This document shows, in pieces, positions 24,580 to 32,972 of a DNA stretch of 64,000 bases. The stretch spans positions 1 to 64,000 of the forward strand of contig JAXLRU010000013.1 of the NCBI GenBank assembly GCA_046330935.1, given 5' to 3'. The notes beneath the pieces are model-generated. The model saw only the letters and a list, made by a program, of their open reading frames with translations. It was not told where the DNA came from and did no database searches. Every line of letters starts with the position of its first letter. Within the stretch, counting starts at the first letter, position 1. Both the position numbers and the translations under genes were made by a program. Origin of the DNA: JAXLRU01 sp046330935 (GTDB lineage Bacteria > Actinomycetota > Actinomycetes > Actinomycetales > Kineosporiaceae).

Positions 24580-26415
24580 TCACTTGGTCGGCGTCTCCGC
24601 GGACCCTGCGACGTCGAGGGAGCTGTAGAAGAAGAACTGGTCGATCGGAGCCGGCAGCGTGACGGTCGTCGAGACCGGCTTCCCGCTGCCCATCGGCGTC
24701 AGGGTCACCTTGATCGAGTTCGACTTCGGCAGCTTCGACAGCAGCTTCAGCAGCTCGTCGAAGGTCTTCGCCGACGAGAGGTCGACGTCGTACAGGCTCG
24801 TCGCACCGCCGGTCACCGTGAGGTCGGCCAGGTCACCGGCGAAGGTCTCGGGCACCGTGATGGCGGTGTCGACCGTCGTGGCGGTGGAGGTGCTGCCCTT
24901 GACCGGGGTCAGGCCGATGCGCAGGGCCAGCGGGCCGGGCTTGACCTTGGTGGTGCGGCTGTCGACCAGCCGGGTCCAGGTGGCGCCCTTCTGGTAGCTG
25001 ATCCCCGCGAAGGAGTACCCGACCGGCGTGGGGGAGACCTTCACCGTCGCCGTGATCTTGGTGATGGTGATGTCCTCGAGGCCCTGCGAGGTGAACAGGG
25101 ACACCGTGTCCCACAGGCTGTTCGCCACGGGCTCGCCCAGGCCCCAGCCGCCGGGGGCGGCGCTGAGCTTGTCGCCACGGGTGAAGGTGAACGTGCGGCC
25201 GTCGGCGCGCTTGCCCGTGATGGCGAGGTTCACCGCCGCGGAGCCGGGGACCTGGTCGCCTCCCATGGCCTTGGCCAGGCCGTAGTAGGTCTGGAAGCCG
25301 AGGACGCGCCCCGCGAAGGACGTGTCGTGCGCGGTGCTCGTGGACTTGACGTTCTTGCCCGAGGCGTCGGTGATCGTGGTGACGATCGGGATGTTCGTGC
25401 TGGGCATCGTGCCGAGCTGGGCGGCGATGCCGGTGTAGGAGTCACGGTCGAGAGTGCCGACGACCGAACCGACGTTGGCGGCCTTGAAGGCGCTGCCCAG
25501 CGCGTCGGGCATGACCGTGACGGCGTCGGCGGAGGTGGCGGCGAAGTTCACCGGCCCCTGACCGAGGAACGGGTGACCGAACGCGACCGCGCGGCCGTTG
25601 CACACGGCCGTCGTCGTCCCGATGCCCGCCAGCGTCACGGCGCCGGTGGAGACCGCGGCGCCGAAGTTGCCACCGGCGTGGATCTCGGAGGAGACGCCCG
25701 AGGCGCTGGACGTGCCGGAGCCCGTCCGGGCGTCGATGCCCTGCTTCTTGAGGTCGTCGACGAAATGCTGGGTGAAGCGGTTCTGCGTGCCCGGCACCCA
25801 CATCGGCATGTCGAGACGGCGCAGCCCGCCCGAGGCGGCCGCCGGGCTGACGCCGGCGCGGGCCAGACGCTGCGTCGCCGCGGCGTCGAACTTGATCACT
25901 GCCTTGGGGCTGACCGCGGCCTTCGCCTTGGGCGCGACCGAGGAGCCCGTGAGGGGGAGCATCGTCTCGCCCGGCGTGAGGCCGGCGATCATGCTGGAGC
26001 CGAAGGTGAACGTGTAGGCGACGGCACCGATCAGGCGCCCGTCGCTGCTGTACACCGGCGAGCCGGACATGCCGGCCCACACGCCGCCCGCGCGGGTCAG
26101 CGCGGGGGAGGAGACCTCGGCGAGGATGACGTCGAAGCCCGGGCCGATGCCGTCCTTCATCACCCCGAGGACGGTGGCGTCGAACCGCTCGGGCGTCGTG
26201 CCCTTGGACACGGTCCAGCCGATGCCCTTCACGCCGTCGACGGCCGAGGCGATGGGGAAGGCCGCCGGGCAGTCGATCGGCCCGTCGGCGGGTGAGGCGC
26301 TGGGCTTCGGCGACGGCGTCGTCGCTGCGTGGGCCGTGGCAGGCACGGCACTCGCGAGCGCGCCCACCAGGGCGAACGCCGCCAGCGCGCTGGTCTTCGC
26401 GCGCAACGTGGTCAT
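24580..26415 (-). CDS. Secreted SpoIVB-like S55 peptidase domain protein
   Basis: 611 residues with a cleavable signal peptide (TSALAAFALVGALASAVPAT, cleavage near AHA|AT). The S55 domain has VKGIGWTVSKGTTPERFDAT near its start and the nucleophile Ser in VWAGMSGSPVYSSDGRLIGA. SpoIVB is the Bacillus sporulation signalling protease; related proteins occur in non-sporulating actinobacteria, where substrates are unknown. The C-terminal ~250 residues look like beta-rich secreted domains. The ATG at 26415 has GAGAGGGGGC upstream. It lies between the flavin cluster and a two-component system on the same strand. Confidence 0.85.
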   Translation of the reverse strand: MTTLRAKTSALAAFALVGALASAVPATAHAATTPSPKPSASPADGPIDCPAAFPIASAVDGVKGIGWTVSKGTTPERFDATVLGVMKDGIGPGFDVILAEVSSPALTRAGGVWAGMSGSPVYSSDGRLIGAVAYTFTFGSSMIAGLTPGETMLPLTGSSVAPKAKAAVSPKAVIKFDAAATQRLARAGVSPAAASGGLRRLDMPMWVPGTQNRFTQHFVDDLKKQGIDARTGSGTSSASGVSSEIHAGGNFGAAVSTGAVTLAGIGTTTAVCNGRAVAFGHPFLGQGPVNFAATSADAVTVMPDALGSAFKAANVGSVVGTLDRDSYTGIAAQLGTMPSTNIPIVTTITDASGKNVKSTSTAHDTSFAGRVLGFQTYYGLAKAMGGDQVPGSAAVNLAITGKRADGRTFTFTRGDKLSAAPGGWGLGEPVANSLWDTVSLFTSQGLEDITITKITATVKVSPTPVGYSFAGISYQKGATWTRLVDSRTTKVKPGPLALRIGLTPVKGSTSTATTVDTAITVPETFAGDLADLTVTGGATSLYDVDLSSAKTFDELLKLLSKLPKSNSIKVTLTPMGSGKPVSTTVTLPAPIDQFFFYSSLDVAGSAETPTK

Positions 26416-26617
26416 GGAAATGCCCCCTCTCAGGTTGCGGCGGAGCCCCCGAATTGGCCCGGCCGCGATGCGACCCTACGGGCAAGATCCCGCGCGTCGG
26501 CTGAGTAGGAAGGCTCAAGATCGGGGCCCAAATCTTGGGGATCCCGGCAGCATCCGGATGCGCGCCCGCTGCGTCCTAGTCAGGTTGCGTGGGGCCCGTC
26601 CGGCCCGCCCCGCAGCC

Positions 26618-27337
26618 TCACTTCTGCATGAGGTCCAGGGCGCTCTGCAGGCTCGTCCGGTAGCCGCCCGAGGTGACCGTGGCGCCGCTGACACCGTCGA
26701 TCGAGGCGCTCTGCGCGGCGAGCACCTGCTGCTCCAGCAGCGGCAACGCGTACTCGTTGATCGACACGCTCGTGTCGTTGCCCTTGGGGTGCTTGAGCGC
26801 CGTCACGCCCGTGATCACGCCGTCGACGACCGTGATCCGCACCTGGACCGGCCCCCAGCCGGTGGTGACCTTGTCGCCCGTGTAGGTCTTCGGGGTGCCC
26901 TTCGGCGGTGTGCTCGTCGTCGTGGGGGGCGGGGTCGTCGCCGGTGCGGTCGTGGGGCGCGACGTCGTGCGCGGCGGCGCCGTCGTGGGGGTGGGCCGCG
27001 CCGTGGTGGGCCGCGCGTAGGTTCGGGTCGTGACGACGGTCCCGCGCGTCGTCGTCGTGGTCACCGTGGCGGTCGTCGTCGCGGGCGAGGCCGACGTCGC
27101 CGAGGGGACCGGCGAGACCGACGCGGCGGTCGTGCTCGGCTGCGGGTCCGTCGTCGAGGGCTGCGGCTGCGTCGTCGAGGGCTCGCTCGTCGCCGTGTCC
27201 TGCGGCGGCAGCGTGGCCGCAGCGGCCCCGAGGTCGGGCCGGGGCGCGCCGGCGTCCGCCACGTCGCCCAGGTGGTAGGCGGCGGCGAGCACGGTCAGCG
27301 ACAAGCTGCCCATGGCGACGACGGCGGGGCGGCGCAT
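26618..27337 (-). CDS. Secreted FMN-binding domain protein with long Thr/Pro linker
   Basis: 239 residues: an N-terminal hydrophobic anchor or signal (VVAMGSLSLTVLAAAYHLG), ~100 residues almost entirely Thr/Pro/Ser/Ala, then a C-terminal FMN-binding domain (WGPVQVRITVVDGVITGVTA; IDGVSGATVTSGGYRTSL). SGATVT fits the ApbE flavinylation motif, in which FMN is linked covalently to the Thr. The linker is long enough to cross peptidoglycan. ATG 27337 overlaps the apbE stop by one base (TGATG). It is one of four paralogues here. Confidence 0.87.
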   Translation of the reverse strand: MRRPAVVAMGSLSLTVLAAAYHLGDVADAGAPRPDLGAAAATLPPQDTATSEPSTTQPQPSTTDPQPSTTAASVSPVPSATSASPATTTATVTTTTTRGTVVTTRTYARPTTARPTPTTAPPRTTSRPTTAPATTPPPTTTSTPPKGTPKTYTGDKVTTGWGPVQVRITVVDGVITGVTALKHPKGNDTSVSINEYALPLLEQQVLAAQSASIDGVSGATVTSGGYRTSLQSALDLMQK

Positions 27338-28263
27338 CAGGCCTCCGAGGGTGATGGGGGGCGGACCACCTCGACGGCGCCGTCCAGGTGGACGAGGACG
27401 CCGACGAGATCGACTTGCGCGGACAGCAGGCCGGCGGCCGCGCCCGCGGCGGTGAAGGCGGCCGTGGCCCAGACGTCGACCCAGGTCAGGTCGGGCCCGA
27501 TGACCGAGACCGACGCGAAGGGCCGCACCGGCTTGAGCGTGTGCGGGTCCACCAGGTGGTCCCCCCGCGCGGCCGTGCCCGAGGTCGCAAGCGCCCCCGT
27601 GCGCAGCCTCACCGACATCAGGGTGCGGTCCCGGGCGGCCGGGTCCTCGATCGCCAGGTGCCAGTCGGGGGTGTCGATCCGGTCGCAGCCCACGACGATG
27701 TCACCGCCCGCGTTGATCATGAAGTCATGGCCGGACAGCGCCGCGAGGTGCCGCGACGCCCGTTGCACCGCCCACCCCTTGACCAGGCCCGTCGGGTCCT
27801 TCGCCAGGGCCTGGCGTCCGGCCTCGACCGGCCCGCCCGCCGCGTGCTCGACGTCGAACCAGCCGCCCGTCAGCTCCTTGGCCGTGTCGCACAGCTCCAG
27901 CACCGTCGCCAGGTCGGGGTGGGCCTCGGCCAGGGCCAGCTCACCGCGGTCCCACCGGCACAGGTCGCTGCCCGGGCGCCAGGGGCTCAGCACGCGCTCC
28001 ACCCGCTGCAGCTCCGCGTACACCGCCGCCACCGCGCCGCGCACGGCGGCCCGGGACGCCGAGCCCGCGCCCACGGCGTCGCTGCCCTCGCGGGCACCCG
28101 GCCCCCGCACGTGCACCGACACCGGGATGCCCATCAAGGTCTCCACCCAGGCCCGCCGGGGGACCTCGCGCAGCGGCACCGCGCCGTCGAGGAACGGCAG
28201 GTCGGCGGGGTCGCGACCCGCGTCCGCGCGGGGCCGCGGGACCGGGGCGAGGGGGCCGCTCAC
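27337..28263 (-). CDS. apbE: ApbE FAD:protein FMN transferase
   Basis: 308 residues. ApbE cleaves FAD and attaches FMN to Thr of secreted target proteins outside the membrane. Visible blocks: GIPVSVHVRG, LSPWRPGSDLCRWDRGE, LTGGWFDVEHAAGG, LVKGWAVQRASRHL, INAGGDIVVG and DLTWVDVWATAAFTAG, the last holding the Mg-binding Asp. No signal peptide or lipobox is obvious, unlike many ApbE, so how it reaches the extracytoplasmic side is unclear. GTG 28263 overlaps the upstream FMN-binding gene stop (GTGA), and the downstream partner starts on its own stop. Confidence 0.93.
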   Translation of the reverse strand: MSGPLAPVPRPRADAGRDPADLPFLDGAVPLREVPRRAWVETLMGIPVSVHVRGPGAREGSDAVGAGSASRAAVRGAVAAVYAELQRVERVLSPWRPGSDLCRWDRGELALAEAHPDLATVLELCDTAKELTGGWFDVEHAAGGPVEAGRQALAKDPTGLVKGWAVQRASRHLAALSGHDFMINAGGDIVVGCDRIDTPDWHLAIEDPAARDRTLMSVRLRTGALATSGTAARGDHLVDPHTLKPVRPFASVSVIGPDLTWVDVWATAAFTAAGAAAGLLSAQVDLVGVLVHLDGAVEVVRPPSPSEA

Positions 28264-28952
28264 AGGTGCGCCTTGTCGAGGGCCGACTGCAGCGACTGGA
28301 TGTAGCCGGTGCTCGTGACGGTGGCGCCCGAGACGCCGTCGATCCGCGCGCTCTGGGCGCTCAGCACCTGCTGCGCGAGGACCGGCAGCGCCTGGCTGTT
28401 GATCTCCTCGTCGCGGGGGTTGCCGGTCGGGTACTGGACGGCGGTCGCCGCGGTGATCCGCCCGTCCGTCACGGTGATCCGCACCTGGACCGGGCCCCAG
28501 CGGGTGGAGGCGGTCTCGCCGGTGAACGTGCCGCTGACCGCCGCGGCCTTGGTCGTCGCCGGCGCCTTGGTGGTGGCCTTGGCCGGCGCCTTCGCCGTGG
28601 TGCGCCCCGGCGCGGCCTTCGTCGTGGCCGCAGCCCGCGTCGTCGTCCGGTCCCCGGCGGCGGCGCCGGTCGTCGCCGTGGCGCCCGGCGTCGGGCTCGT
28701 CGTCGCCGTGCCCGAGGGCTCCTCGGAGGTCGAGGACGGCGTCGGCCCGGCGTTCGACGTGGTCGCGGTGCCACCCGGGGTGGGGGACGCCGCGTCGTCG
28801 TCCTGACCGGCGCCGTCGGTGGCGCCGCCCGTGGAGCCGCCGGTCAGGCCGAGGGCCTGCGTGGGCCCGGGCCGGTTGAGGCTCGTGTGGTAGCTGAACA
28901 GCATCACGAGACCGCTCACGGTGCTGATCAGGCCGATCACGATCTTGCGCAC
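28260..28952 (-). CDS. Secreted FMN-binding domain protein with Ala/Thr/Lys linker
   Basis: 230 residues from GTG 28952 (site GGAGGAGG). N-terminal membrane anchor VIGLISTVSGLVMLFSYHTS, an Asp/Gly/Thr-rich then Ala/Thr/Lys-rich linker (TTKAAPGRTTAKAPAKATTK), and a C-terminal FMN-binding domain (WGPVQVRITVTDGRITAATA) ending with SGATVTS. It lies between the ferric-reductase-like gene and apbE, so it is the most likely direct electron acceptor of the membrane reductase. No lipobox Cys is seen. Confidence 0.87.
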   Translation of the reverse strand: MRKIVIGLISTVSGLVMLFSYHTSLNRPGPTQALGLTGGSTGGATDGAGQDDDAASPTPGGTATTSNAGPTPSSTSEEPSGTATTSPTPGATATTGAAAGDRTTTRAAATTKAAPGRTTAKAPAKATTKAPATTKAAAVSGTFTGETASTRWGPVQVRITVTDGRITAATAVQYPTGNPRDEEINSQALPVLAQQVLSAQSARIDGVSGATVTSTGYIQSLQSALDKAHL

Positions 28953-28992
28953 GTGGCCTCCTCCCGGGACGGCGCGGCGGCGGGCCGGGCGC

Positions 28993-30507
28993 TCACCAGG
29001 TGAACCGTTCGCTGTGGATCCGCTCGGCGGGCACACCCGCCTCCAGCGCTGCAGCGCGCACGGCGTCCATCCAGGCGTCGGCGCCGCAGAGGAAGACGTC
29101 GTGGTGGCGGATGTCCGGGACGAGCTGCAGCAACGCCTGAGCGTCCCCGAGGTGGGCGGCGGTGTGCGGCAGCCAGGAGGGGCGGCCGGCGACGCGGTGG
29201 CCGGGCAGGTAGTACACGCGGGCGCCGCGGGCCACGGCCAGGGCGTCGAGCTCCTCGCGGAAGGTGAGGTCCTCGGCGCTGGGCGCGCGGTAGAGCAGCG
29301 TGAGGTCGCCCGGGCGGCCGGGAAGCGCTTCGAGCAGCGCGCGCATCGGCGTGATCCCGATTCCCGCCGCGATGAGCGTCACGCGGGACCGCGAGCGCAC
29401 GCCCGGGTGCAGGCGGCCGTAGGGACCCTCGAACAGCACCTTCGTGCCGGGGCGGAGGCGGTTCACCAGGCGGCTGTCGTCCCCGAGGTCCTTGACCGTG
29501 ATCCGCATCCGGCCCGGGGTGGGCGCCGCGGAGAGGCTGTAGGGGTGGCCGCGCGTCCAGCCGGGGCCCGAGAGGAACCGCCAGGTGAAGTACTGGCCGG
29601 CCTGGGCGCCGAGCCGGTCGAGGTCGCGCCCGCGCAGCCAGACGCTCGTCACGCCCTCGGTCTCGGGGACGACGGCCTCGATCCGCACCCGGTGGCGCCA
29701 GGACCGCCACAGCGGCACCCCCACCCGCCACCACGCGACGGCGCCCGCGGCGGCCGCGTACAGCGACCACCAGTACAGGCGTGCCGGCGCGGTGCCGGCG
29801 AAGTCGGCGCCGGTCCAGATCTGGTGCGGCAGGGCCAGGCCGACGCCGAGGTAGGCGTAGAGGTGGATGAGGTGCCAGTTCTCGTAGCGCATCCGCGAGC
29901 GGGCCGCGGAGATGCTCGTCACGACGACGGCGACCAGCAGCAGCGTGCCGACGAGCGCGAGCAGCATGCCGGGGTAGTCGAGCACCATGTCCACGAACTC
30001 GCCGATCACGTTGCGGCCCTCGGCCATGGCGTACCCCACGGTGATCGCCACGAGGTGGGCGAGCATCAGCGTGAAGCTCGTGTAGCCGACGAGGCGGTGC
30101 TTGCGGGCGAGCTCGTCCTGCCCCCAGGCGCGCTCCACCCAGGGGATGCGGGCCATGAGCAGCACCTGGATCAGCAACAGGTCGGCCGACACGAGGCCGG
30201 TCACCCGCCCCAGGCCGGTGACGAGCGAGGACGCGCTCTCGCCCAGGCCCTGGACGCCCCCGTTGAAGACCCACAGGGCGACGACGACGAGGACGCTGAG
30301 CCACGCCAGCCCGCCCGCGACGTCGCGCGGGAGGGGGGACAGCCGGCGGACCCGGCCGAGGGGTCCCGCCAGGGGCCAGGTCGGGCGGGGGCGCGGCGGG
30401 GAGGGGACGAACAGGCCCGTCGTGCTCGGCGTCCCGTGGGTCTGCGGCGGCACCGAGCCGGTCGCGCCGTGTGACGGCGTCCCCGACAGGTGGGCGCTGA
30501 CGCTCAT
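28993..30507 (-). CDS. Ferric-reductase-like transmembrane flavoprotein (FAD/NAD(P)-binding)
   Basis: 504 residues. The N-terminal ~60 residues are a Pro/Thr-rich cytoplasmic tail. Six membrane helices follow, with heme-ligand-type His in RLVGYTSFTLMLAHLVAI and ENWHLIHLYAYLGVG. Then come an FAD-binding barrel (AGQYFTWRF, GHPYSLSAAP) and an NAD(P) domain (LIAAGIGITPMRALLEAL, DVFLCGADAWMD). It should move electrons from cytosolic NAD(P)H across the membrane to heme and on to extracytoplasmic acceptors, here the FMN-binding proteins. The ATG at 30507 has GGAGGTCCG upstream, and a 19-bp palindrome lies 28 bases upstream. Confidence 0.9.
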   Translation of the reverse strand: MSVSAHLSGTPSHGATGSVPPQTHGTPSTTGLFVPSPPRPRPTWPLAGPLGRVRRLSPLPRDVAGGLAWLSVLVVVALWVFNGGVQGLGESASSLVTGLGRVTGLVSADLLLIQVLLMARIPWVERAWGQDELARKHRLVGYTSFTLMLAHLVAITVGYAMAEGRNVIGEFVDMVLDYPGMLLALVGTLLLVAVVVTSISAARSRMRYENWHLIHLYAYLGVGLALPHQIWTGADFAGTAPARLYWWSLYAAAAGAVAWWRVGVPLWRSWRHRVRIEAVVPETEGVTSVWLRGRDLDRLGAQAGQYFTWRFLSGPGWTRGHPYSLSAAPTPGRMRITVKDLGDDSRLVNRLRPGTKVLFEGPYGRLHPGVRSRSRVTLIAAGIGITPMRALLEALPGRPGDLTLLYRAPSAEDLTFREELDALAVARGARVYYLPGHRVAGRPSWLPHTAAHLGDAQALLQLVPDIRHHDVFLCGADAWMDAVRAAALEAGVPAERIHSERFTW

Positions 30508-30534
30508 CGGACCTCCAGGTCACGCATGTGGTCG

Positions 30535-30553
30535 GTCGATCACCGTGATCGAC
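30535..30553. promoter_or_regulatory. Perfect 19-bp palindrome upstream of the electron-transfer operon
   Basis: GTCGATCACCGTGATCGAC has 9-bp arms around one central C. It lies 28 bases upstream of the ferric-reductase-like ATG at 30507, where a repressor or activator would overlap the promoter or transcription start. The 320-base gap 30508-30827 contains no gene; apart from this site it holds only the terminator at 30733-30770. Confidence 0.6.
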
Positions 30554-30732
30554 TCCACCGAGGATCGGGGCCCTTCCTGGGCGTGGGCTGACAACGGGCT
30601 GAGGTGACGGTACGTGCTTGGTGGAGGGATCAACAACACCCGTGACCTGCAGTGATGCGCCGGTCACGAAGCGGCGAGGGGCGGTGGGCGGGTGCCGGAA
30701 GGCCCCTCGACGCCCTGCAGGCGCCGCCGGAA

Positions 30733-30770
30733 CCCTCCCCGCCCCAGCGATCGGCCGGGGGCGGGGAGGG
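30733..30770 (-). terminator. Terminator after the third FMN-binding gene
   Basis: CCCTCCCCGCCCC (30733-30745) pairs with GGGGCGGGGAGGG (30758-30770) in a perfect 13-bp stem, about 60 bases past the stop at 30828 on the minus strand. Confidence 0.75.
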
Positions 30771-30827
30771 CTTGAGCGGTGCGCGGAACGCGACCCGGTC
30801 GGTCGCGCCGGGGTCACGCTGCGTGAG

Positions 30828-31439
30828 TCAGGCGGCGTGCAGGGCGTCGATCGCGCTCTGCAGCGAGGTCTTGTACCCGCCGCTGGTGAACGTGGCTCCC
30901 GAGACGCCGTCGATCGTGGCGCTCTGCGCGGCGAGCACCTGCTGCTCCAGGATCGGGAGGGCCCTGCTGTTGATCCGCGAGCTCTCGCCACCGGAGGGCG
31001 ACTGCAGCGCGGTGCTCTTCGTGATCGTGCCGTCGACCACGGTGATCTCCACCTGCACAGGGCCGTAGCGGGTGTTCACGGTGGACCCGGTGAACGTGCC
31101 CGACGCGCCCTTGGTGGGGGTGGGCGTGGGGGAGGTCGACGTGGGCTTCGGGCTCTTCGTGCTCTTCGGCGGCTTGGTCCTGGTGGTCTTGACCTTGGTC
31201 GTCTTGACCTTCGTGCTCTTGGTCTTCGTGGTCTTGACCTTGGTGGACTTTGTCTTCTTGGTCTTCGTCGGCTTGGCCGACGTCGACTTCGTCGTCTTGG
31301 CCGCGGGGGCGGCCGCCGAGACGTCGGCGGAGACGGCGTCGGCACGCAGGGGCACGCCCTGGGCTCCGACGGAGTACGTGGCGAGGCCGATCATGGCCAC
31401 GCTCAGGCTGCTGAGCGTCACGACGACGGGACGGCGCAC
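30828..31439 (-). CDS. Secreted FMN-binding domain protein with Lys/Thr-rich linker
   Basis: 203 residues from GTG 31439 (site AGAGGTGAGCC). N-terminal hydrophobic segment VVVTLSSLSVAMIGLATYSV, then a strongly cationic ~60-residue linker made of Lys-Thr repeats (TKSTKVKTTKTKSTKVKTTK), then Ser/Thr/Pro and the FMN-binding domain (YGPVQVEITVVDGTITKSTA; SGATFTSGGYKTSL). SGATFT keeps the flavinylation consensus. The positively charged linker could bind teichoic or other anionic wall polymers. The gene is transcribed separately from the apbE operon. Confidence 0.86.
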   Translation of the reverse strand: MRRPVVVTLSSLSVAMIGLATYSVGAQGVPLRADAVSADVSAAAPAAKTTKSTSAKPTKTKKTKSTKVKTTKTKSTKVKTTKVKTTRTKPPKSTKSPKPTSTSPTPTPTKGASGTFTGSTVNTRYGPVQVEITVVDGTITKSTALQSPSGGESSRINSRALPILEQQVLAAQSATIDGVSGATFTSGGYKTSLQSAIDALHAA

Positions 31440-31664
31440 TGGCTCACCTCTGGGGGACGACGGGGGGAACGGGCGCGGGCGATCCTGGGGAGTCGACAGC
31501 CGATCCGGCAAGGGCGCACTGACCGACCCGATGCCGTTCGTCCCCGCCCGACGACCGCCCGCCGCCAGGCTTGAGCGATCCTTAACGTTGCGATGATCGA
31601 GCCGGTCACCCGCGCCGGGCTGCTCCCGTTCCCGGGGCGGTGCGGCGGCGCGTCCCCGACGGCC

Positions 31665-32141
31665 TCAGGACCGGGCCTGGTCGAGCGCCGACTGCAGCGA
31701 CTGCACGTACCCGGTGCTCGTGACCGTGGCGCCCGAGACCGCGTCGATCTGCGCCCCCTGCGCGTCCACGACCTCCTGGTTGAGGAGGGGGAGCGCGTAG
31801 CCGTTGATCTCCGCGTCTCGGTGGTTCTCGTTCGGGTAGGTCACCGCTTCGGCGGAGGTGATCCTGCCGCCCTCCACGGTGATCCGCACCTGGACCGGCC
31901 CCCAGCGCGTGTCCACCGCGTCCCCCGTGAAGGTGCCCGACGTGATCCCCGACCCCGCGGCCGTCGCCCCGCCGGTGTCGCCCGACGAGGTGCCGCCCGA
32001 CGTGGCGTCGCTCGCCGTGCCCGTGCCGACGGCCGGCGCGGCGACGGCGGCCGGCTCGCCGCGCTGGGCCGCGGCCCCGTAGGCGCCGAGGAGCACCGCC
32101 GCCGTGAGCGTGCCCATTCCTGCCTTCGCGATGGTGCGCAT
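31665..32141 (-). CDS. Secreted FMN-binding domain protein with short Gly/Ser linker
   Basis: 158 residues, the shortest of the four paralogues. Signal or anchor AGMGTLTAAVLLGAYGAAAQ, a ~45-residue Gly/Ser/Thr/Ala linker, and an FMN-binding domain (WGPVQVRITVEGGRITSAEA; AVSGATVTSTGYVQSLQSAL). SGATVT keeps the FMN attachment site. The ATG at 32141 has CCGGGAGGCGACC upstream. The short linker would keep its flavin near the membrane, whereas the long-linker paralogues could reach further out. Confidence 0.87.
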   Translation of the reverse strand: MRTIAKAGMGTLTAAVLLGAYGAAAQRGEPAAVAAPAVGTGTASDATSGGTSSGDTGGATAAGSGITSGTFTGDAVDTRWGPVQVRITVEGGRITSAEAVTYPNENHRDAEINGYALPLLNQEVVDAQGAQIDAVSGATVTSTGYVQSLQSALDQARS

Positions 32142-32328
32142 GGTCGCCTCCCGGCGTGGGACGTCGTGGTCGTCGCTACCGGAAGGCTGAGCCGCGCAGG
32201 TGGGCCGCGGCTGGGGGCCGGTTCTGCCCCCGCTGTGAGCCGTGGCCCGTGGGGCCCACGCCGGGTCCGTGGCAGGAATCCGGTGCCGGACGGCCGCGGC
32301 TCGAGCGGTCGGCGGCGACGGCGCGCCC

Positions 32329-32334
32329 TAGCGT
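32329..32334 (+). promoter_or_regulatory. -10 box TAGCGT for a leaderless DinB transcript
   Basis: TAGCGT (TAnnnT) ends seven bases before ATG 32342, and no Shine-Dalgarno is present, as expected for leaderless mRNA. Confidence 0.5.
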
Positions 32335-32341
32335 GGCGGGC

Positions 32342-32944
32342 ATGTCAGCCACCGACCCCCACCCGAGCGGATCCGCGGCGCACGACCCTCGGGCCGGCGA
32401 CGCACCCGCCGTCCCCGAGCCCGACGACAAGGACTGGACGTGGGTGCTGGAGCGCACGTGTCCCGAGTGCGGCTTCGACGCCGCCGCCCTGCCGCGGGCG
32501 GAACTCCTCGCCACGGCCGGGGCGCTGGCCCGCACCTGGGCGGGTCTGCTGCGTGAGGGGGGAGCGGAGCTGAGGGTGCGCCCCGCGCCCGCGGTGTGGT
32601 CACCCGCCGAGTACGGCTGCCACGTGCGCGACGTCTACGCGCGCACCACCGCCCGGGTGGCGGCCATGCTCTCCGGGGACGACCCGGTCTTCGAGAACTG
32701 GGACCAGGACGCGACGGCGATCGCCGACCGCTACTGGGAGCAGGACCCGGCGGTGGTCGCCGGGGCCCTGCTGGCCCGGGCCGCCGACCTCGACGCCACG
32801 GCCCGCCCCGGCGGCGCGGACCTCGACGACGCAGGCTGGCGCAGGCCGGGGCAGCGCAGCAACGGCTCGCGGTTCACAGTCGAGTCACTGCTGCGCTACA
32901 CCCTTCACGACGTCGCGCACCACCTGCACGACGTGGGCGCCTGA
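32342..32944 (+). CDS. DinB-family (DinB_2) protein
   Basis: 200 residues. The N-terminus has the CPECG pair (VLERTCPECGFDAAALP) usual in actinobacterial DinB proteins. The four-helix domain has His residues in EYGCHVRDVYARTT and LHDVAHHLHDV, which form the family's metal triad. Family members are metal-dependent thiol transferases or DNA-damage-inducible proteins; the actual substrate is unknown. It converges on the AAA/DUF4276 cassette; the scar of the XPB 3' end starts two bases after its stop. Confidence 0.85.
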   Translation: MSATDPHPSGSAAHDPRAGDAPAVPEPDDKDWTWVLERTCPECGFDAAALPRAELLATAGALARTWAGLLREGGAELRVRPAPAVWSPAEYGCHVRDVYARTTARVAAMLSGDDPVFENWDQDATAIADRYWEQDPAVVAGALLARAADLDATARPGGADLDDAGWRRPGQRSNGSRFTVESLLRYTLHDVAHHLHDVGA

Positions 32945-32945
32945 G

Positions 32946-32972
32946 TCAGATCTCGGCTTTCCCGACGAGTGT
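32946..32972 (-). repeat. Duplicated XPB 3' end (integration scar), distal copy
   Basis: On the minus strand these bases read T-L-V-G-K-A-E-I-stop, matching the last codons of XPB (V-L-A-G-K-A-E-I-stop at 34776-34802). The 12 bases TCAGATCTCGGC (plus strand) are identical in both copies (32946-32957 and 34776-34787); beyond them the codons differ mostly synonymously. The AAA/DUF4276 pair lies exactly between the two copies. This is what remains when an element integrates at a gene's 3' end and restores that end. Confidence 0.75.

Noticed and set aside
32946..32972. Dismissing the second XPB end as chance similarity
   Set aside because: Considered, but 12 identical bases including the stop, plus further synonymous codons, placed exactly at the cassette edge make chance unlikely; kept as a finding.
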